Positions 36,001-49,419 of a DNA stretch of 64,000 nucleotides are shown here, one piece after another. The notes beneath the pieces are model-generated. The model ran no database searches, was not told the origin of the DNA, and saw nothing but the letters and a program-made list of their open reading frames with translations. How positions within the stretch are numbered: position 1 is the stretch's first letter; each line of letters opens with the position of its first letter. Position numbers and translations under genes: made by a program. The stretch covers positions 124,001-188,000 of the forward strand of contig MBPM02000011.1 of assembly GCA_001695595.3 (NCBI GenBank), read 5' to 3'. The DNA comes from Plasmopara viticola (taxonomy: Eukaryota > Oomycota > Peronosporomycetes > Peronosporales > Peronosporaceae).

Positions 36001-39000
36001 CGTTTGCTTCTACTTTTAGGAAAATGTGATGGTAGCGTGATGTTGCTCATGAGCGAGTCTTTGTCTGTAAAAAATTCGAATGTTAACTTGGATAGCATAT
36101 CTTCGCCGCATTTTCAGTTGCAACTTCGACTAAGCGAAATTCCATTGTCGCTATCCATGACTTCAATTTTTATTCATCTTGGCAATTTGGCATCCCAGAG
36201 TTCTATTCGGCGCGTGAAAGCTAGTGCGAGCGAAGGCTATCATGCCTTAATTTGCTATCTTTGCGGGAAAACAATGACGCATCCGCATTTAGCCGGAAGT
36301 AAAACCGAATTTTACGATTTATGGCGTGGAGTATATGCTCGGGTGTTGCGCTTGGCTACAGATCCTGAGAAAATCTGTAGATCTCTTTTTGAACCACTGC
36401 TCTTCCAGCTACTCCGCTGGCTGGCTACAAGTAGTGACGCATTTTCGTTCGAGTATGCAAGCATGCTGGACGAGCTCACGAGCAGTTTGTCAGACGCAGA
36501 AACTGCTGTTCGCACGCTATCTGCTCGATGTATTGCAGTACAACTCTCGCTTGCCATTGAGAATCGCACTGCACAGATGAAAGCTGATGACATTTTTGAA
36601 AGACTTTTCTCGTTATGTCGTCATCCCGGAGCTGTGCAACGTAGCGGCGCTGCTGCCTCGATAAGCTATTTTCTTCGAGCTCTTAAAGAGGAGGATGGCG
36701 AAATTTTGACGCACTTCGCAATGCCGTGTCTAAGAAACCTGCTATACGCGTTGCGTTTGTGTGACAATGATGCCAGAAACAAGACCCATGGGGTTGATAT
36801 TTCACGAGAGGTGATTTCGAAGGCTGTGATGAAAATTGAACGCGGTATTTGTCGCTTTCCTCATCTTTTTCTGATAGGAAGTACAAGCACTCGCAACATT
36901 GACAGTGACTCCACTCTACATCAAACGACAGAATGGCTTTTTCAGCATACTGGGGCTCGCGAAATATCGTTTCGTCGGCTGTGTCAACGGGTTTTCGTGT
37001 CTTTCTGTGCGCTAATCAGCACGTCAATTTTCGAGTGGATGCAGAGCTATGGATCAGCTCATGGAAGGGAATCGATTGTAACAGTACTGGTACCTATGCG
37101 TGCACTCGCTCATACGGATATTACAGTTGAGTGGATGGAGCAACTTTCTGCCTCTATCGAAAGCTACGTTTGGTGCGTCGAAATGCTCGGCGACAAAACA
37201 AGAGACATCATTGAGATAAATGGACCATTTTTCAGGAAAGGAAGCGTGAAGCGTAATCATACTGCTGAGGTAAGGGACTCAAAAGAGCAAAGTTGTCAGC
37301 AGACACTTGCGTGGGCTATCGTGACTTTTTTGGAATGCGATGGCGCGTGGAAGGATTCATTAAAGCGATCTCACTGGACAGGAGTATACCTGTCTGTGTT
37401 GGTTTCGCTATGCGGTTTTGTTAAGTCTTGTATGAAAAGCGGTAACGTCGTGCTACGCGATGTTATTGATGTGGATAATATTTCCATACAAAAGACTTTA
37501 ACAGAAAAGCTTCTTGAAGCTTTGCTTCGTTTGTCCGACAAGCAGCTACATGACACAAGGTCGCTTTGCGCAATTGAAGATTTTTGCTCTTATGTGTCTA
37601 TACATAGCCCGCATTGGGCTCACCAAATGGAGGAAACGATCGATTCCATAATTTCTAATTTACAACAGTGCCTCACTTATGTGACCAGTAACGAAGCGTT
37701 TGTTACGCACTCAAATACTATTACGTCGAGTTCACTATTTGGGAGCAAGGTATTTGCTCATTGCTGCTTGTAGGTGATTGTCTTACGCTGTTGACATTTT
37801 TGCTCTCATCCACAGGTATTGAGTGCTGAACTTGTCAAATTTTCCGTTGCCGGAAAATACGCAGAAACTTTTGCACTGGTAGCTAAAAAGATTAGTGAGT
37901 ATGGACATGGCTCTCCCAACGACCGACTTGTTGTCGTTGCAGCACTTAAGGGTGCAGCCGCTTGTGGCTGGGATATTACAGATATTTTCTCGAAAAATGC
38001 TGATCGACTGGTGTATGCGTCAGTATACAGTGACGTTATTCTTATGATGCCGACACTTGCGGTGTGGAAGAGGTGCGCTGGTGAATTGGTTCGTTTGTCC
38101 CTCAAAGATGACTTTGTCGTCAGCGTGTTGATTGATATTTTACGCCAAGTAATTCGTTTTAAGGTGTACGTGCCCAAGTCCGCAAACTGGGATACGTTTA
38201 CCGAAACACTTGTGACAAGCGTGAAAGCTTTTATTGAAGAATTGGAATCCGCTAAAGGGGACACACAACGGGCGCAATCCTTCGTACAAGTTCTTCGATA
38301 CTTTCTCGAGCTTAGTCAAAATTGTTCTGCGACTTGTGTCGAGGCTTTGCGAACAGGACCAATTTTAGATATTCACAATGCCATTACGATGTTGCTTAAG
38401 CAGCCTCAGTGCAGCTATCTAGTAAAGGCAGATGTATTGCAAATACTCGGATTGCTCGGGCCGACCTCAAATCTAATCTCGACTAAACGACAAGCCCCCG
38501 GAATAACCCTGGACGCGCTAATTGCTTTCGTTTTTGACGAATTTCCAATCGTTTCTGTTGACGTTTCACGTAATTCGAAGGAGTTCGATATTTTCTACAT
38601 GTTGTTCACGGAGCTATTGCGTGTCATTGAGCGAAGCAAATCAATTGCATACCTTAAGGTCATCTACCCGAGTCTTAAGGAGGCAAAAAATCATCTTTTT
38701 TGCGTTGAAATCAAGCAAACGCTTGCAAGGTTCTCTATCCTGCTTGGCAGCGGTGATGAAAATTGTCGAGAAGCAAGCGGTAATTTTGTACGACATCAGA
38801 TGGCGGAGCTGTTGGATGTGCTTTTAGACCCTTCGATGGACACTGCTATTCGCAAAACTCTTTTAAATGAAGTCTTCACCCCTCTAGTCGAGTGCCAGAA
38901 CAGTGAGAATTTGCTGCAATTCTATTTGATGGAAAGCCTCACCAAAAGGTCGACTATAGTTAGCGTACTCGCGACCTTAATATCAACGTCAGCTGAGGTC

Positions 39001-42000
39001 ACTTCCGCAGAAAGTCGAATTGGTGTGTTCGTGGCATTTTCGTTAATGGAAATTTTGTATCGTCTGACAGAACCTGAAATTATTCGAACTGATGTCAATT
39101 CGGCCTTTCTAGGGCACAAGAACGGCAAAGGCCGCGAGTTGACGATGCTTGTATGCAAGTGTGCGAGTAAAGTTGTAACGAAAACATTCGGAGATATTAA
39201 TGATCTCGTTCGTATGGCTTGCTGCGCTGCTTACAATTGTCTACTTACCGCCGTTTCTCGGACGCAAAAGCAAGAAAAGTTCTACGATCAACTTTTGTTC
39301 CAGCCAGCGCTCTGGAGTAATATTTTAGATCCTTCGCGCGAGTATGAGCTGCGTGCCGAGACTGAAATATTTGCTATTATTCCATTGTCAAGCTTTTCAG
39401 CCGTTTCTCTTCAAACGAGACTTGACGCTGATCTTCTAGAAAATGCAAGATTCAAGCGGAGCAAAAGTGCTGCTTTTCAGTTTTTTACCAGTAGCAGTTT
39501 AAGTATGGAGGCTGAGTCGTTAAATTCCTCCACAATGACTCCATTTTTAGACATCGACCATGCAGCTTCTTACCAAGATATTAAGATTGAGCTCGATGAA
39601 CTAAATCAGCACCCATGCATGATTTCCCTGTTGCGTGTGCTAGTGCAGATGAAAACAGATTTCAGTTCAACTTGGAGCACAAAAGTGATGCCCGGCTGGA
39701 TGCAAAAGATTTTCGATGTCTTTGTCGACCCGTCAGCGGGCTTGAATATCCGATTATTTCTGGCAAAGGTGGTGCTCAATGTTCCGAACGTATTTTCGAT
39801 GTATTCATCCTTGTGGATGCGCGCAGTGATGGACGCCCTTCTTGATGTTAGTGCAGCACAAATGGCTCCTGAGTTTAGCTATATTTTGCGTGATTGCTGC
39901 AAGCTTGTGCTGAACTCATGGAAAGATGTGGCAGTGTTGTCGCTCGGTGTCACTGCCAGTCGATTTGTCAATACACTTGTCAACCTTTGCCCACATCGAA
40001 ATGATATGATTCGTAACAGTAACGTGCTTCTCGTAACCGAGTTAATAGCTTTATGGAAGGAATTTACGAACATTGATGCGCGCACCCTGATAACTTATAT
40101 GGTCTGTGACGATGAAGATGTTAAGATCAGATCCGCGAAGCGATTTGTTGCCCTTCAAATCGTAAGTGCAATGCTGAGCGCTGGACTCAAATGCGAATTA
40201 CAAGCTGAGGAGGCAGGTCAGACCATCGAGGATGGAATTTTGCTGTCTATGACGAGCAAGTCAATTTCTTTGTACACTCTGGCAGCTGAGGTCGGTGGGT
40301 TATACTTGCAGTCTATCGATCAGCTTAGCAGTGTCGATTTCATGTGCAAGCTAAAAAACTTAGTTGTCGATTTGTACAACAAAGAAGATTTTGGGCGCTT
40401 TCTAGCAGTACTTCGTAGTGCATCAATGCATCAGGCAAAAATCGTCGACTCAATTATGCTCCAGCGCTTGTCGTTTGTGTTGCTGAAGGCTGTCTCAGTT
40501 GACGCTTGGGCTTTGCTTGCGGCAGATACTGTAAGCAATGCATGTGGGAATAATAGTGTCGTGAAGGACATTTTTACTCATGTGCAGTCAGTGCTTGGTC
40601 GGTATGTTGCTCACCGGCATTCGGAAGTGCAACTCAGTACTCTTCGTGCTATAACACAATTGCTTGACCATTTGACCATGTCAGAATTGAATCGTCTGCT
40701 GGCAAATAATTCTGAAGGAGGTCTTGACGTGCTCAAATACTATCAAGGACACGCTCTTCCAAAATGCCGAGGATTGCTGTTCACCATGGCAAAAAAGTTG
40801 TACATCAAAGACGTTTCTGATCAGACGAAATTGAAAGTACGAATTTCTCTGCTCCATGGGCTGTGTGACCCTGATGAAATACTTAGAAATGAAGCGTATG
40901 AATATTGGAGTAACTCTACATCCTTAAAGAATTCCTGTTTTGATCGACTTCTATCGATTTTTGGTCCTTTGTACTCGTCTGAAAACGACGAAAAGTGGAT
41001 ACTTTATGCCACCAATCTCCTTGTTGATCTATCTCGAAAGAGCGATGGGTTCAAGCGACCTCTATTTGCGAGCTCGTTGGGTAGCGGTAATTATACAGAA
41101 ACTCAAGTTGATGTGAGTTGGGAAGCGAAAACACAGTCGATGGCGCCACTATTTTCTGTGGAAGCAGATACACTCAGTGCACGTTCGCAGTCAGCGCAAC
41201 AACCTGACAGTCTGGCTTACAGTGCAATTTCACAAGTTGGTAGCACGATGCAAACGCAGTTATTTGCCTCTGCAATACTTGACAGTGCGTGTTTCTTTTT
41301 GCATACTGAGTTTTTTGATAATGACGTTTGTCTGTGTAGATGAAGCAGCATCCGCCAGGTCAACATCAAGCTATAGCAGTCAATCCCTTGTCGAGCCGAA
41401 TCTTTTACAGCAACGTTCGCGACAAAATCGATTTTCTAAGCTACAATCTCATTCAGATAGTTCCGCAGCAAAATATTCTTCAAGAAATGATGAGAAGGGT
41501 TCAAGGCGGTACTTTCAAGACCAGCATGCTAGGCTAAAGATAAACAAAGAGGCGCAGCTAACCCGAGAACGAAAACAGCGTCAAGGACACGTGCTGATGA
41601 AAAGGACGTACCGCGTTGGTGAGTTTCCTGACATACAAATCACGCAGCAAGACATTGTGGATCCCATTATGGCCCTTTGTGAGATATCCGTTGAGACTTC
41701 GAGTTTGTTGTTCGGCGCCCTTTTTTCATCAGCTGTTGGAAGTAGTGAATTTGAGAAATCCGGAATCTCTAACGAGCTGACGAGGAGGCTTGAGGAGACA
41801 TTGACACTTTCTAAAACATCTTCCGTGTATGTTGGCTGCATTGTATCAGCATATCTTGCTAGTATCATAAAAAACTCACGGCTTTGCAACATCCTTCCAG
41901 TTCGACCAAAGACAATTGGGGACGCTGGTTTATCGAGCGGGAAGCACCATATCAGTGAGCTGGCGCTTGAAGAACTGTTGATTTACGAAAATCTTTCTAA

Positions 42001-45000
42001 TGCCCCAAATTTGGTCGTTAAGTCGAACGAATCATCAACAGAGTGCTGGGATCTTCTTTACAAATTGCTGGGAACGGTGCACAAACGTAATTTTCTAATA
42101 GCATTGTCTATTGGATGCAGTACAAGTGCCGAATCGAAAGAAGCAATGCTAGCTCAGATGTCTGGAGACCTTCCGCTTGCGATAGCATCATACAAGAAGG
42201 CTGAAAGTTCACTACAATCGCAAGTGGAACTTTCTGGCGGTGGTAACTTTGTTGCCGTTGAAAATGATGCCATGCGATGTCGCTGGCAGCGGTTCAACTG
42301 CTTAGAGACGCTTAATAGCTGGAATGAGCTAAATGCTGAGATTACTGTTGCAACAAAAATGGAAAGTGATTTTTTGTGGAAGCAGCGTCCGCCGTATCTG
42401 GAGCAAGGTGTCGGACATTATTTGCGCTCATATTTGGGACTGTCAGAGGCTACTTTATCGGACGACGTCTTGACAAATCTTCAAAATTTTCTTAAAGACA
42501 CGTTGCAGGATACAGCAAAAGCAGAGCTCATTCAGTCGAGGTTCCCGGTTGAGATGTGCTTGACCTACTTGTCTTTGTGTGACAAGAACCAAACACGTGT
42601 CTGTGTGGAAACCTTCTATACAAAGTTTTTGAAAATGTGGAGGCAAACAAGTCCTATGGCATCAACTTCCCGCATGCAATTATTGCAGTCACTGACGTCG
42701 ATAGTGGAGATTGAAGAAGCACTTGTTCGTTTTGAGCTCAATCACTCGAATTCTAGTACAAATCAGCGCCCAGATTATATTGGCTTTGTAAACGAGTGGA
42801 AAAAATTACCCCCTTTAATCGGTGAAGAGGGCATGGTTCTTTGGTCTCAGCATACCATGGTACAAACCAAAGTTGCTGGCTTAATGTTGAGCCACGCACA
42901 AGATCAAGGCTTGCTTTCAGATGAGATTCGTTTAGCCGTTTTAAAGAGCAAGAGCGATGCTTTGTTACAGTACGCAAATGCGGCTCTATCATGCAATATA
43001 CTATCCTTGGCATCAAAGATGCTGAAGAGCTATCGTGAGTTGTGCAACACTTATCAACTTCCGAAGCTTAGTGTGCAGATGGTGGAGGTGTTTGTATCAC
43101 ACGTGCTTAAGCTGGTTGATCGCCAAGAGCACCGACCAAATAGTTCAAGCTCGATTAAACTAGTTACGAGATACTACGAGACGGCAACAAAAATGTTTGA
43201 TAACGCAGAGGTTATGCATATGATGGAAACTGCAGATGAAGGTGACAAAGTGACGATGAATTATCTGGAGGCAATGACTTTTGCGAGTGCCGCGGCGTTT
43301 TATGCTTGTAATGACATCGACGACAACCTGAAACAAGAATACTTTTTTCGCTCACTAAACATGTTTAAGGCTTCTGGTCAGCGCATTGATGCTGTTCTAT
43401 GCAATGAGTATCCAAATGACGCTTCATCAGCTTTCTTAAAAAGTCGATTGACCTTCATCGAGTTCCTAAACGACTTGCTTTTTAAGCGACAAGTAGAGAA
43501 GCTCGCTCAGCTTGTGGATCGAAAAGTATTGATAACGCTTATGACTGAAAATGTTTTGAGAGGAATGGCTGTCGGAGACCGCGAATGTGCCCACTACTTC
43601 CCACAGCTGTGTGATGTAATTTCGCCTTACCCCGACATTGTTGCCAAGTTTGAACAGACTGTTTCGACGGACATCCCTCTGTGGACGTGTCTGCAGTGGT
43701 CAGCCCAGCTTATGGCTTTGCTTCATGGGTCGATTGGAATTTCCATTGTTGCAATTCTTGAAAAGGTCTGCTCCTTACTGTTTGCTTGAATGCCAGCTAG
43801 TTTATCTCTGTTTTGTTGCAGATGGCTGCGAAATACCCAGTTGCGCTCTTTTATGATTATTACGTCACGTGCAGATCTTCACAAGAGAAATTTAACGTGG
43901 ATTTGCGTCGCTTAGAGGTTTTGCTATCTAATCCAGTGATGGAAAAGTTTGTCGCTGCAATGAAATTGTATGGTGATTTTGCACTTGAAGTATGTTGTAG
44001 ACTATACGTTGCTTACATTTACACCTATTGTATTATATAGAATCCACCACCCAGAACTCCGTTTAAAGGAGGGATTACGGGAAATTGCAAGATTAATAGA
44101 AGAGAAGCGGACGGCGGATGCGTGCCGAAAAGTAGGACTTTTATGGAAAGACTGCTTTTCACCTGATCGTCCGCTACTTGGTGCTAAAATCGGTCGATAC
44201 AATCGCGATTGGAGCCGAAAAGCCAAGCGAGACGTGGAAAAAATAATGGGCAAGGACGGCTCTAAATTGACTGCGAAATCTGTTGCTGCTGCTCGCGAGT
44301 GGATTAGTAACCATTTTAGCGTAACACCCGGCAATTATGGTATTACCAAAGACATGAAGGCGCATCTGGGAGACTTTGCAGAGTGGCTCGAGGAATTTGA
44401 CCAATCGAAATGTATATTAGAACTCCCGGGGCAGTACACGTCATGTAAGTTGCATATGCGTCCTATCCTCTGCAGCAACTGATGCGTACTCTATACTTTG
44501 ATATTTTAGATTGGGGTCCTCCGGATCCATCAATGCACATTCGTATCTTAAGTTTTGAATCTATGCTAGGTGTGTTAGCCTCAAAGCAATTGCCAAAGAG
44601 ACTGACAGTGCGTTGCAGTGACGAGAAGGACTATACTTTTCTTGTAAAGGGAGGCGAAGACTTACGTCTTGACCAGCGCATTGAGCAGCTTTTTGGCGTG
44701 ATGAACCAAATTTTTGAGACAAACCCGCGGTGCCGCGATCAGAGACTCTCTTTGACTACTTATAATGTGATTCCAATGACGCAAGAAATCGGGTTGCTGG
44801 AGTGGGTTGCTGGCACGTCAACGCTCAAAGGAGTAATTGAGGCACAATTACAGATCGACGAACGCTGCGTCGATCTCAAGAGTAATAGAAGACACAAATT
44901 GGAACTGTTCAACACGACGGCAGCAAAGGCTTACGAGTCGTTTCTTCTAAAGCAGCGCGGTGCGAGCTATAGTGCTAAAGTGGTTGCACCTCGGTCGAAA

Positions 45001-45867
45001 GATGTATTGGATCGGTTTAACCAAATTCAGGCGATGATTCCGGCAGACTTGTTGCGGCGTCAACTACTTGGATTGGGCTCCACTTTTGAAGAGTTTTTGC
45101 TAGTTCGAGACAATTTTTTGAAATCTTTAGCTGTGTTCAATGCCTGCTCGTACGTACTGGGCATCGGCGATCGTCATCTGGATAATTTTCTATTCGACCT
45201 CGGCAGTGGTCGTGTCATTGGAATCGACTTTGGTGTGAGTTTTGGTGCTGGTGCAAGCATTCTTCCTGTTCCAGAATTGATTCCATTTCGATACACGAGA
45301 CAAATGGACTTTGTTTTCCAGCCGTATGACGGGGCCAATCTCCTTGCCCAGGAAATGCAAGCCGTTTTTGACGCGCTGCGCTCAAAACGTCAAGTAATCG
45401 AAAGCGTGATGAATGTCTTTTTGCATGAGCCGTTGCTGGATTGGCAGCAGTCTACCACGACCCATCAACAAGCACTTTTTAAAAATAAGGACGGAGACGA
45501 TCGACCCACATTGCACTGCGGCGACGCGGATATGGAGGATGTGGAGGAGTTGGGGGATTCAACTTCACAAGTTGAAGATTTTGCAATCACTGCGTGGCTG
45601 CCTGATATCAAAATTGCGATTGCACGTAAAAAGTTAGAGGGCGTGTCTCCTACTTTGCTGCTGAAGGAAGAGTTGTCACAGAATCCTCACTTGAAGCAGC
45701 ATCTCAGCAAGTTCCATGCTCTAGTCGATGCGGAAAGTATTATTGAGGGTGGTGCTGATGCAATGTCAGCATTGAGCTCATTAACGCAAGCTCAGCAATT
45801 ACTGGCAATTGCTACGGCACCAAACTTGCTTGGTCGTACGTTTCAAGGTTGGATGCCGTGGCTGTGA
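33050..45867 (+). CDS. PRKDC: DNA-dependent protein kinase catalytic subunit (DNA-PKcs), 13 exons
   Basis: Giant PIKK serine/threonine kinase that binds Ku-bound DNA ends in non-homologous end joining, in the nucleus. Exons: 33050-33457, 33533-33885, 33949-34126, 34197-34550, 34612-34845, 34913-35212, 35288-35383, 35455-37749, 37816-41284, 41340-43765, 43822-43967, 44041-44444, 44510-45867. Total 12021 nt, 4006 residues, close to the ~4100 of vertebrates. The N-terminal ~2700 residues are HEAT-like helices (for example EFVERVLGQLLSSFLCPW). The kinase has the ATP lysine in FLVKGGEDLR (K3601), GIGDRHLDN (3772-3780) and IDFG (D3794). The FATC end reads ATAPNLLGRTFQGWMPWL, closely matching DNA-PKcs rather than ATM, ATR or TOR. 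The kinase motifs are intact and no unspliced stop remains. Confidence 0.95.
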
Positions 45868-46113
45868 TGCGATGCAGTCATCGCCCATCTTGCTTTTAAT
45901 TGGTTGTTAATTGACCAAAAACCACAAACCCGGCCCATTTAAATTGATCTTATTTTTAATATGACGACTTTTTCCGACTCTTGTATGAATATCAATTCAG
46001 CCAATCGTAAATTGGCGTGAATTCCCAAATCACCGCCTTTTCCCAACCATTCCTGTTCCGCCCCCCGCCCACGCCATCTTTCTCTTTTTAATCTTAATCC
46101 TTTGTAGACCCCA

Positions 46114-48833
46114 ATGGACATCTCTGCCGCTCTACTCAATACACAGAGTCCTGGTACGTCCTTCGCCTTATGCTTTTGTGAATCCTCCTCATCTAACACT
46201 ATCGTGGACATGAATAGATGTACAGCTGCGTAAGCAGGCAGAAGAGTTTTTGAACAATGCGTTACAGCAGCAAATGGGCCAATTTATGGTGACGCTCGTC
46301 CAGGCGCTGGCCTCTGAAGACTTTGCTGTAGTGGGTCGTCAGGCTGCCGGTCTGTACCTCAAGAACGTTTTAGACGCTAAAGATGACGCACTTCAACAGC
46401 AGAAGATTAATGCCTGGATGGCCATGGACCCAGCCCTTCGTACACAGATTAAGGACGGATCACTTAGTGTGTTGCGATCCAGTGATCCCGTCGCGCGACA
46501 CACGAGCGCCCAGTTGGTGGCTAAAATTGGTGGCATTGAGCTGCCCGCTAAGGAGTGGCCAACGCTGCTCGAGTCCTTGCTACAGAACGTGACGAGTGGT
46601 GGTGAGGGATGCATTCACGCTACGCTCGAATGCCTTGGGTACCTCTGCGATGAGCTCGAGGAAGGTGCTATTGATGAGCAGGATACGAATCGCATCCTCA
46701 CGGCTATTGTGGACGGAATTCGCTCTGACCGACCTTCGCCAATTCGTCTTGCGGCTATAACGGCCCTCCGCAATAGTTTGGAGTTTGTCAGTGAAAATTT
46801 CAAGCGCAACCAAGAGCGTGATCATCTTATGCAAAAGATTTGTGAAGCTACGCAGTCTCAAGACCTGCGCACCCGCGTGGTGGCTTATGAGTGCATTGCT
46901 GCCATTGCGACCATGTATTACGAATACTTGGCCGAGTACATGGAGACGTTATGCAAATTAACGTTTAATGCCATTACGAGCGATCAAGATGAGGTGGGCC
47001 TGCAGTCACTCGAGTTTTGGTCATCGATGTGCGATGTTGAATTGGATTTGATTGAAGAAATGAACTACGCCCAGTTGGAGAATCGCACCGACTTCATTCC
47101 ATGCAATTATTATGTACAGACCGTACTCACTACATTAATTCCTCTCTTGACCGAGACACTGAAGAAGCAGGAAGACGACCAGGATGAAGACTCGTGGAAT
47201 TTGTCAATGGCCGCTGCTACGTGTCTTGCCCTGGTGGCCCAGGTTGTTGGCGATGCATGTGTGGATATCACCATGACATTTATTACTCAAAATATTGAGA
47301 GCAACGAGTGGCGCGCAAAGGAGGCTGCTATTATGGCCTTTGGCTCGATCCTAGATGGCCCCGACTCGGCCAAAATTGCTCCACTTGTGCGTCAGGCGCT
47401 TGGTTTCTTGATGGGGTGCATGAAGTTTGACAATATCTTAGTGCGTGACACGACAGCTTGGACATTAGGCCGTATTTGTGAGCTTCACTACGGATGCATT
47501 AGTGGTGAGATGCTACCCGGACTTATGCAGCTACTACTAGAAGGCTTGGATCAAGAGCCACGTGTTTCGCACAATGTTTGTTACGCAATTCACAACATTG
47601 TGAAAGCGTTTGAGGAGTCAGAGGCGGCCGCGCATATGTTAACTCCGTACTTTAAGACGTTGTTCGACAAGCTTCTCGAAACCAGTAACCGCTCGAACGC
47701 AACAGAGAGTAATCTGCGCGGATCAGCTTACGAGGCTTTGAACGTGCTCGTGCAAGCTGGCGCTGACGAAGTGAATGAACACATTATGCTACGCCTCCCT
47801 GTAGTGCTAGAGCGCCTGGAGCAGAGCATTAAAATTTTGATTGAAAATCCAAGCAGCATTCACGACGACCAGGCTGGTCTGCAGGCGCTGCTATGCGGCG
47901 TTTTAATGGCTGCTATACAAAAATTGAATACCGATGTTGAGCCATTAGCAGACCGTATCATGCAGGCATTGCTGCAGGTTTTCTCAACACGCAATGCTGC
48001 TGCTGCCGAGGAAGCATTTATGGCTGCAGGGGCTTTGGCAAACGTTGTTGGTGCCAAGTTTGAGATTTACATGCAGTACTTTGGCCCGGTTGTGCTGATG
48101 GGATTGAAAAATAGCGAGGAGTATATGGTCTGCAGTGTTGCTGTAGGCGTTGTTGGCGACCTCTGTCGAGCTCTGGAAAGCAAGATTCTGCCATTGTGCG
48201 ATGAAATTGTCGCTGCCCTTATTGATATTTTGAAAAATCCAACGCTTAATCGCTCGGTAAAGCCGCCGGTCCTTTCGTGTTTTGGAGATATCGCATTGGC
48301 TATCGAGGGTGATTACGAGCGGTATGCAGTGTCTTCACTGCAAATGATTCTACAAGCAGCCGGTGCGTGCGGATCCATCGCGACTGATGACGAAGAAGTA
48401 GTGGAATACATGAACCAGCTGCGCGAGAGTGTGCTCGAGTCCTTGACTGGTATTGCTCAAGGCCTTGGCGCTGCTAACAAGGCCTCAATGTTGCTCGAGT
48501 GTGCACCGCAGATTGGAGCTTTTCTGGCTACGCTGGCGAACGACCTTTCAACCCGATCGGACGCGGTGACGACTAGTGCTGTGGGTTTGATTGGGTATGT
48601 AAATTTTGACTGTTTGACAATAGCTTTTGTGGAAAATTACTAATGTCTTTACATTGGTGTTGCGAATTTTAAGGGACATGGGTCAAGCGATGGGCAAGGC
48701 GGTGGAGACGCTGTTCCACCAGCAATTTGTGGTTCAGCTCGTGACCGAATGTGCAAACAACACTCAAAATCCACAGGCGCAGCAGTTGGCGGCGTGGACG
48801 CACAAAGTGATTATGGACCTTCAGGCAAACTAA
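46114..48833 (+). CDS. KPNB1: Importin subunit beta-1 (karyopherin beta-1), three exons
   Basis: Nuclear import receptor: carries importin-alpha/NLS cargo or direct cargo through nuclear pores and releases it on RanGTP. Exons 46114-46153, 46218-48594 and 48674-48833; introns 64 bp (GTACGT...ATAG) and 79 bp (GTATGT...AAG). Spliced 2577 nt, 858 residues (human 876). The short first exon supplies MDISAALLNTQSP, which makes the importin-beta N-terminus complete; starting at the larger exon alone would truncate it. The IBN_N region lies at about residues 20-100. HEAT repeats run throughout, with family-typical text such as ATCLALVAQVVGDACVD, WRAKEAAIMAFGSILDGP and VRDTTAWTLGRICELH. It ends WTHKVIMDLQAN. 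It lies 246 bp downstream of DNA-PKcs on the same strand. Confidence 0.96.
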
Positions 48834-49419
48834 TATACTTTCGTCGTGAGACACGTTTAACTTGCCATTTGCTGTTCGCCTTCCGCGAACAGGAAAGCAA
48901 GTAGGCGTTGATTGGAGGTGTGAACGGATGCACTTTTGTTGGAGTGCAAGGTGGTGGGATGTTGTCTACGACACTGTACTAGCCTATTCTTGCTTTTGCT
49001 GGCTGCCTTCTGCAGTCACAAAAGTAAGTGGGCTAGTGCTTTGAAATTGGTTGTAGACGACTCGCTAATGTGCTCGTCATTTTTTTCTGAGTGTCAGTAT
49101 GGTACGCTGACATCAAAGTTCAGCTTTTGGCTCGAGGCAGGCACTCGCCACGACACTGGTTTGTCAAGTGTCTTTTTGTTTAATTTGCGCCTTGTTTTTC
49201 CCCGACTGGGAGTCGCAGATTATTCATGTAGCGATTTGGTGGGAGCTTAATTCTTATATTCCTAGAGTACCATTGCGATCATTGGGGAGCGGAGTTTGGC
49301 TGCATGACGTAGCCAATTGACAACCCTGTTGAAACTGACTTCTTATGACATTTTGTCTGCTTATTTTAATGTAAAGTGAGGCTGCTCCTTAAGGACAATC
49401 ATATTTTAACTTTGATCAG
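48834..49419. other. Downstream flank of importin beta-1, no gene seen
   Basis: Short overlapping frames only (such as 48936-49250), with low-complexity Cys/Phe-rich translations. Part of this must be the 3' UTR of the importin gene. Confidence 0.5.

Noticed and set aside
37806..38264. Minus-strand frame of 152 codons within DNA-PKcs
   Set aside because: Antisense shadow of a long, clearly coding exon.
43968..44040. GTATGT at 43990 as the intron donor
   Set aside because: Its phase does not fit the only good acceptor at 44040. GTATGG at 43968 restores phase and gives AAMKLIHHPELRLKEG, resembling the family text.
45939..46211. Minus-strand frame between DNA-PKcs and importin beta-1
   Set aside because: It overlaps the first coding exon of importin beta-1 and has no domain.
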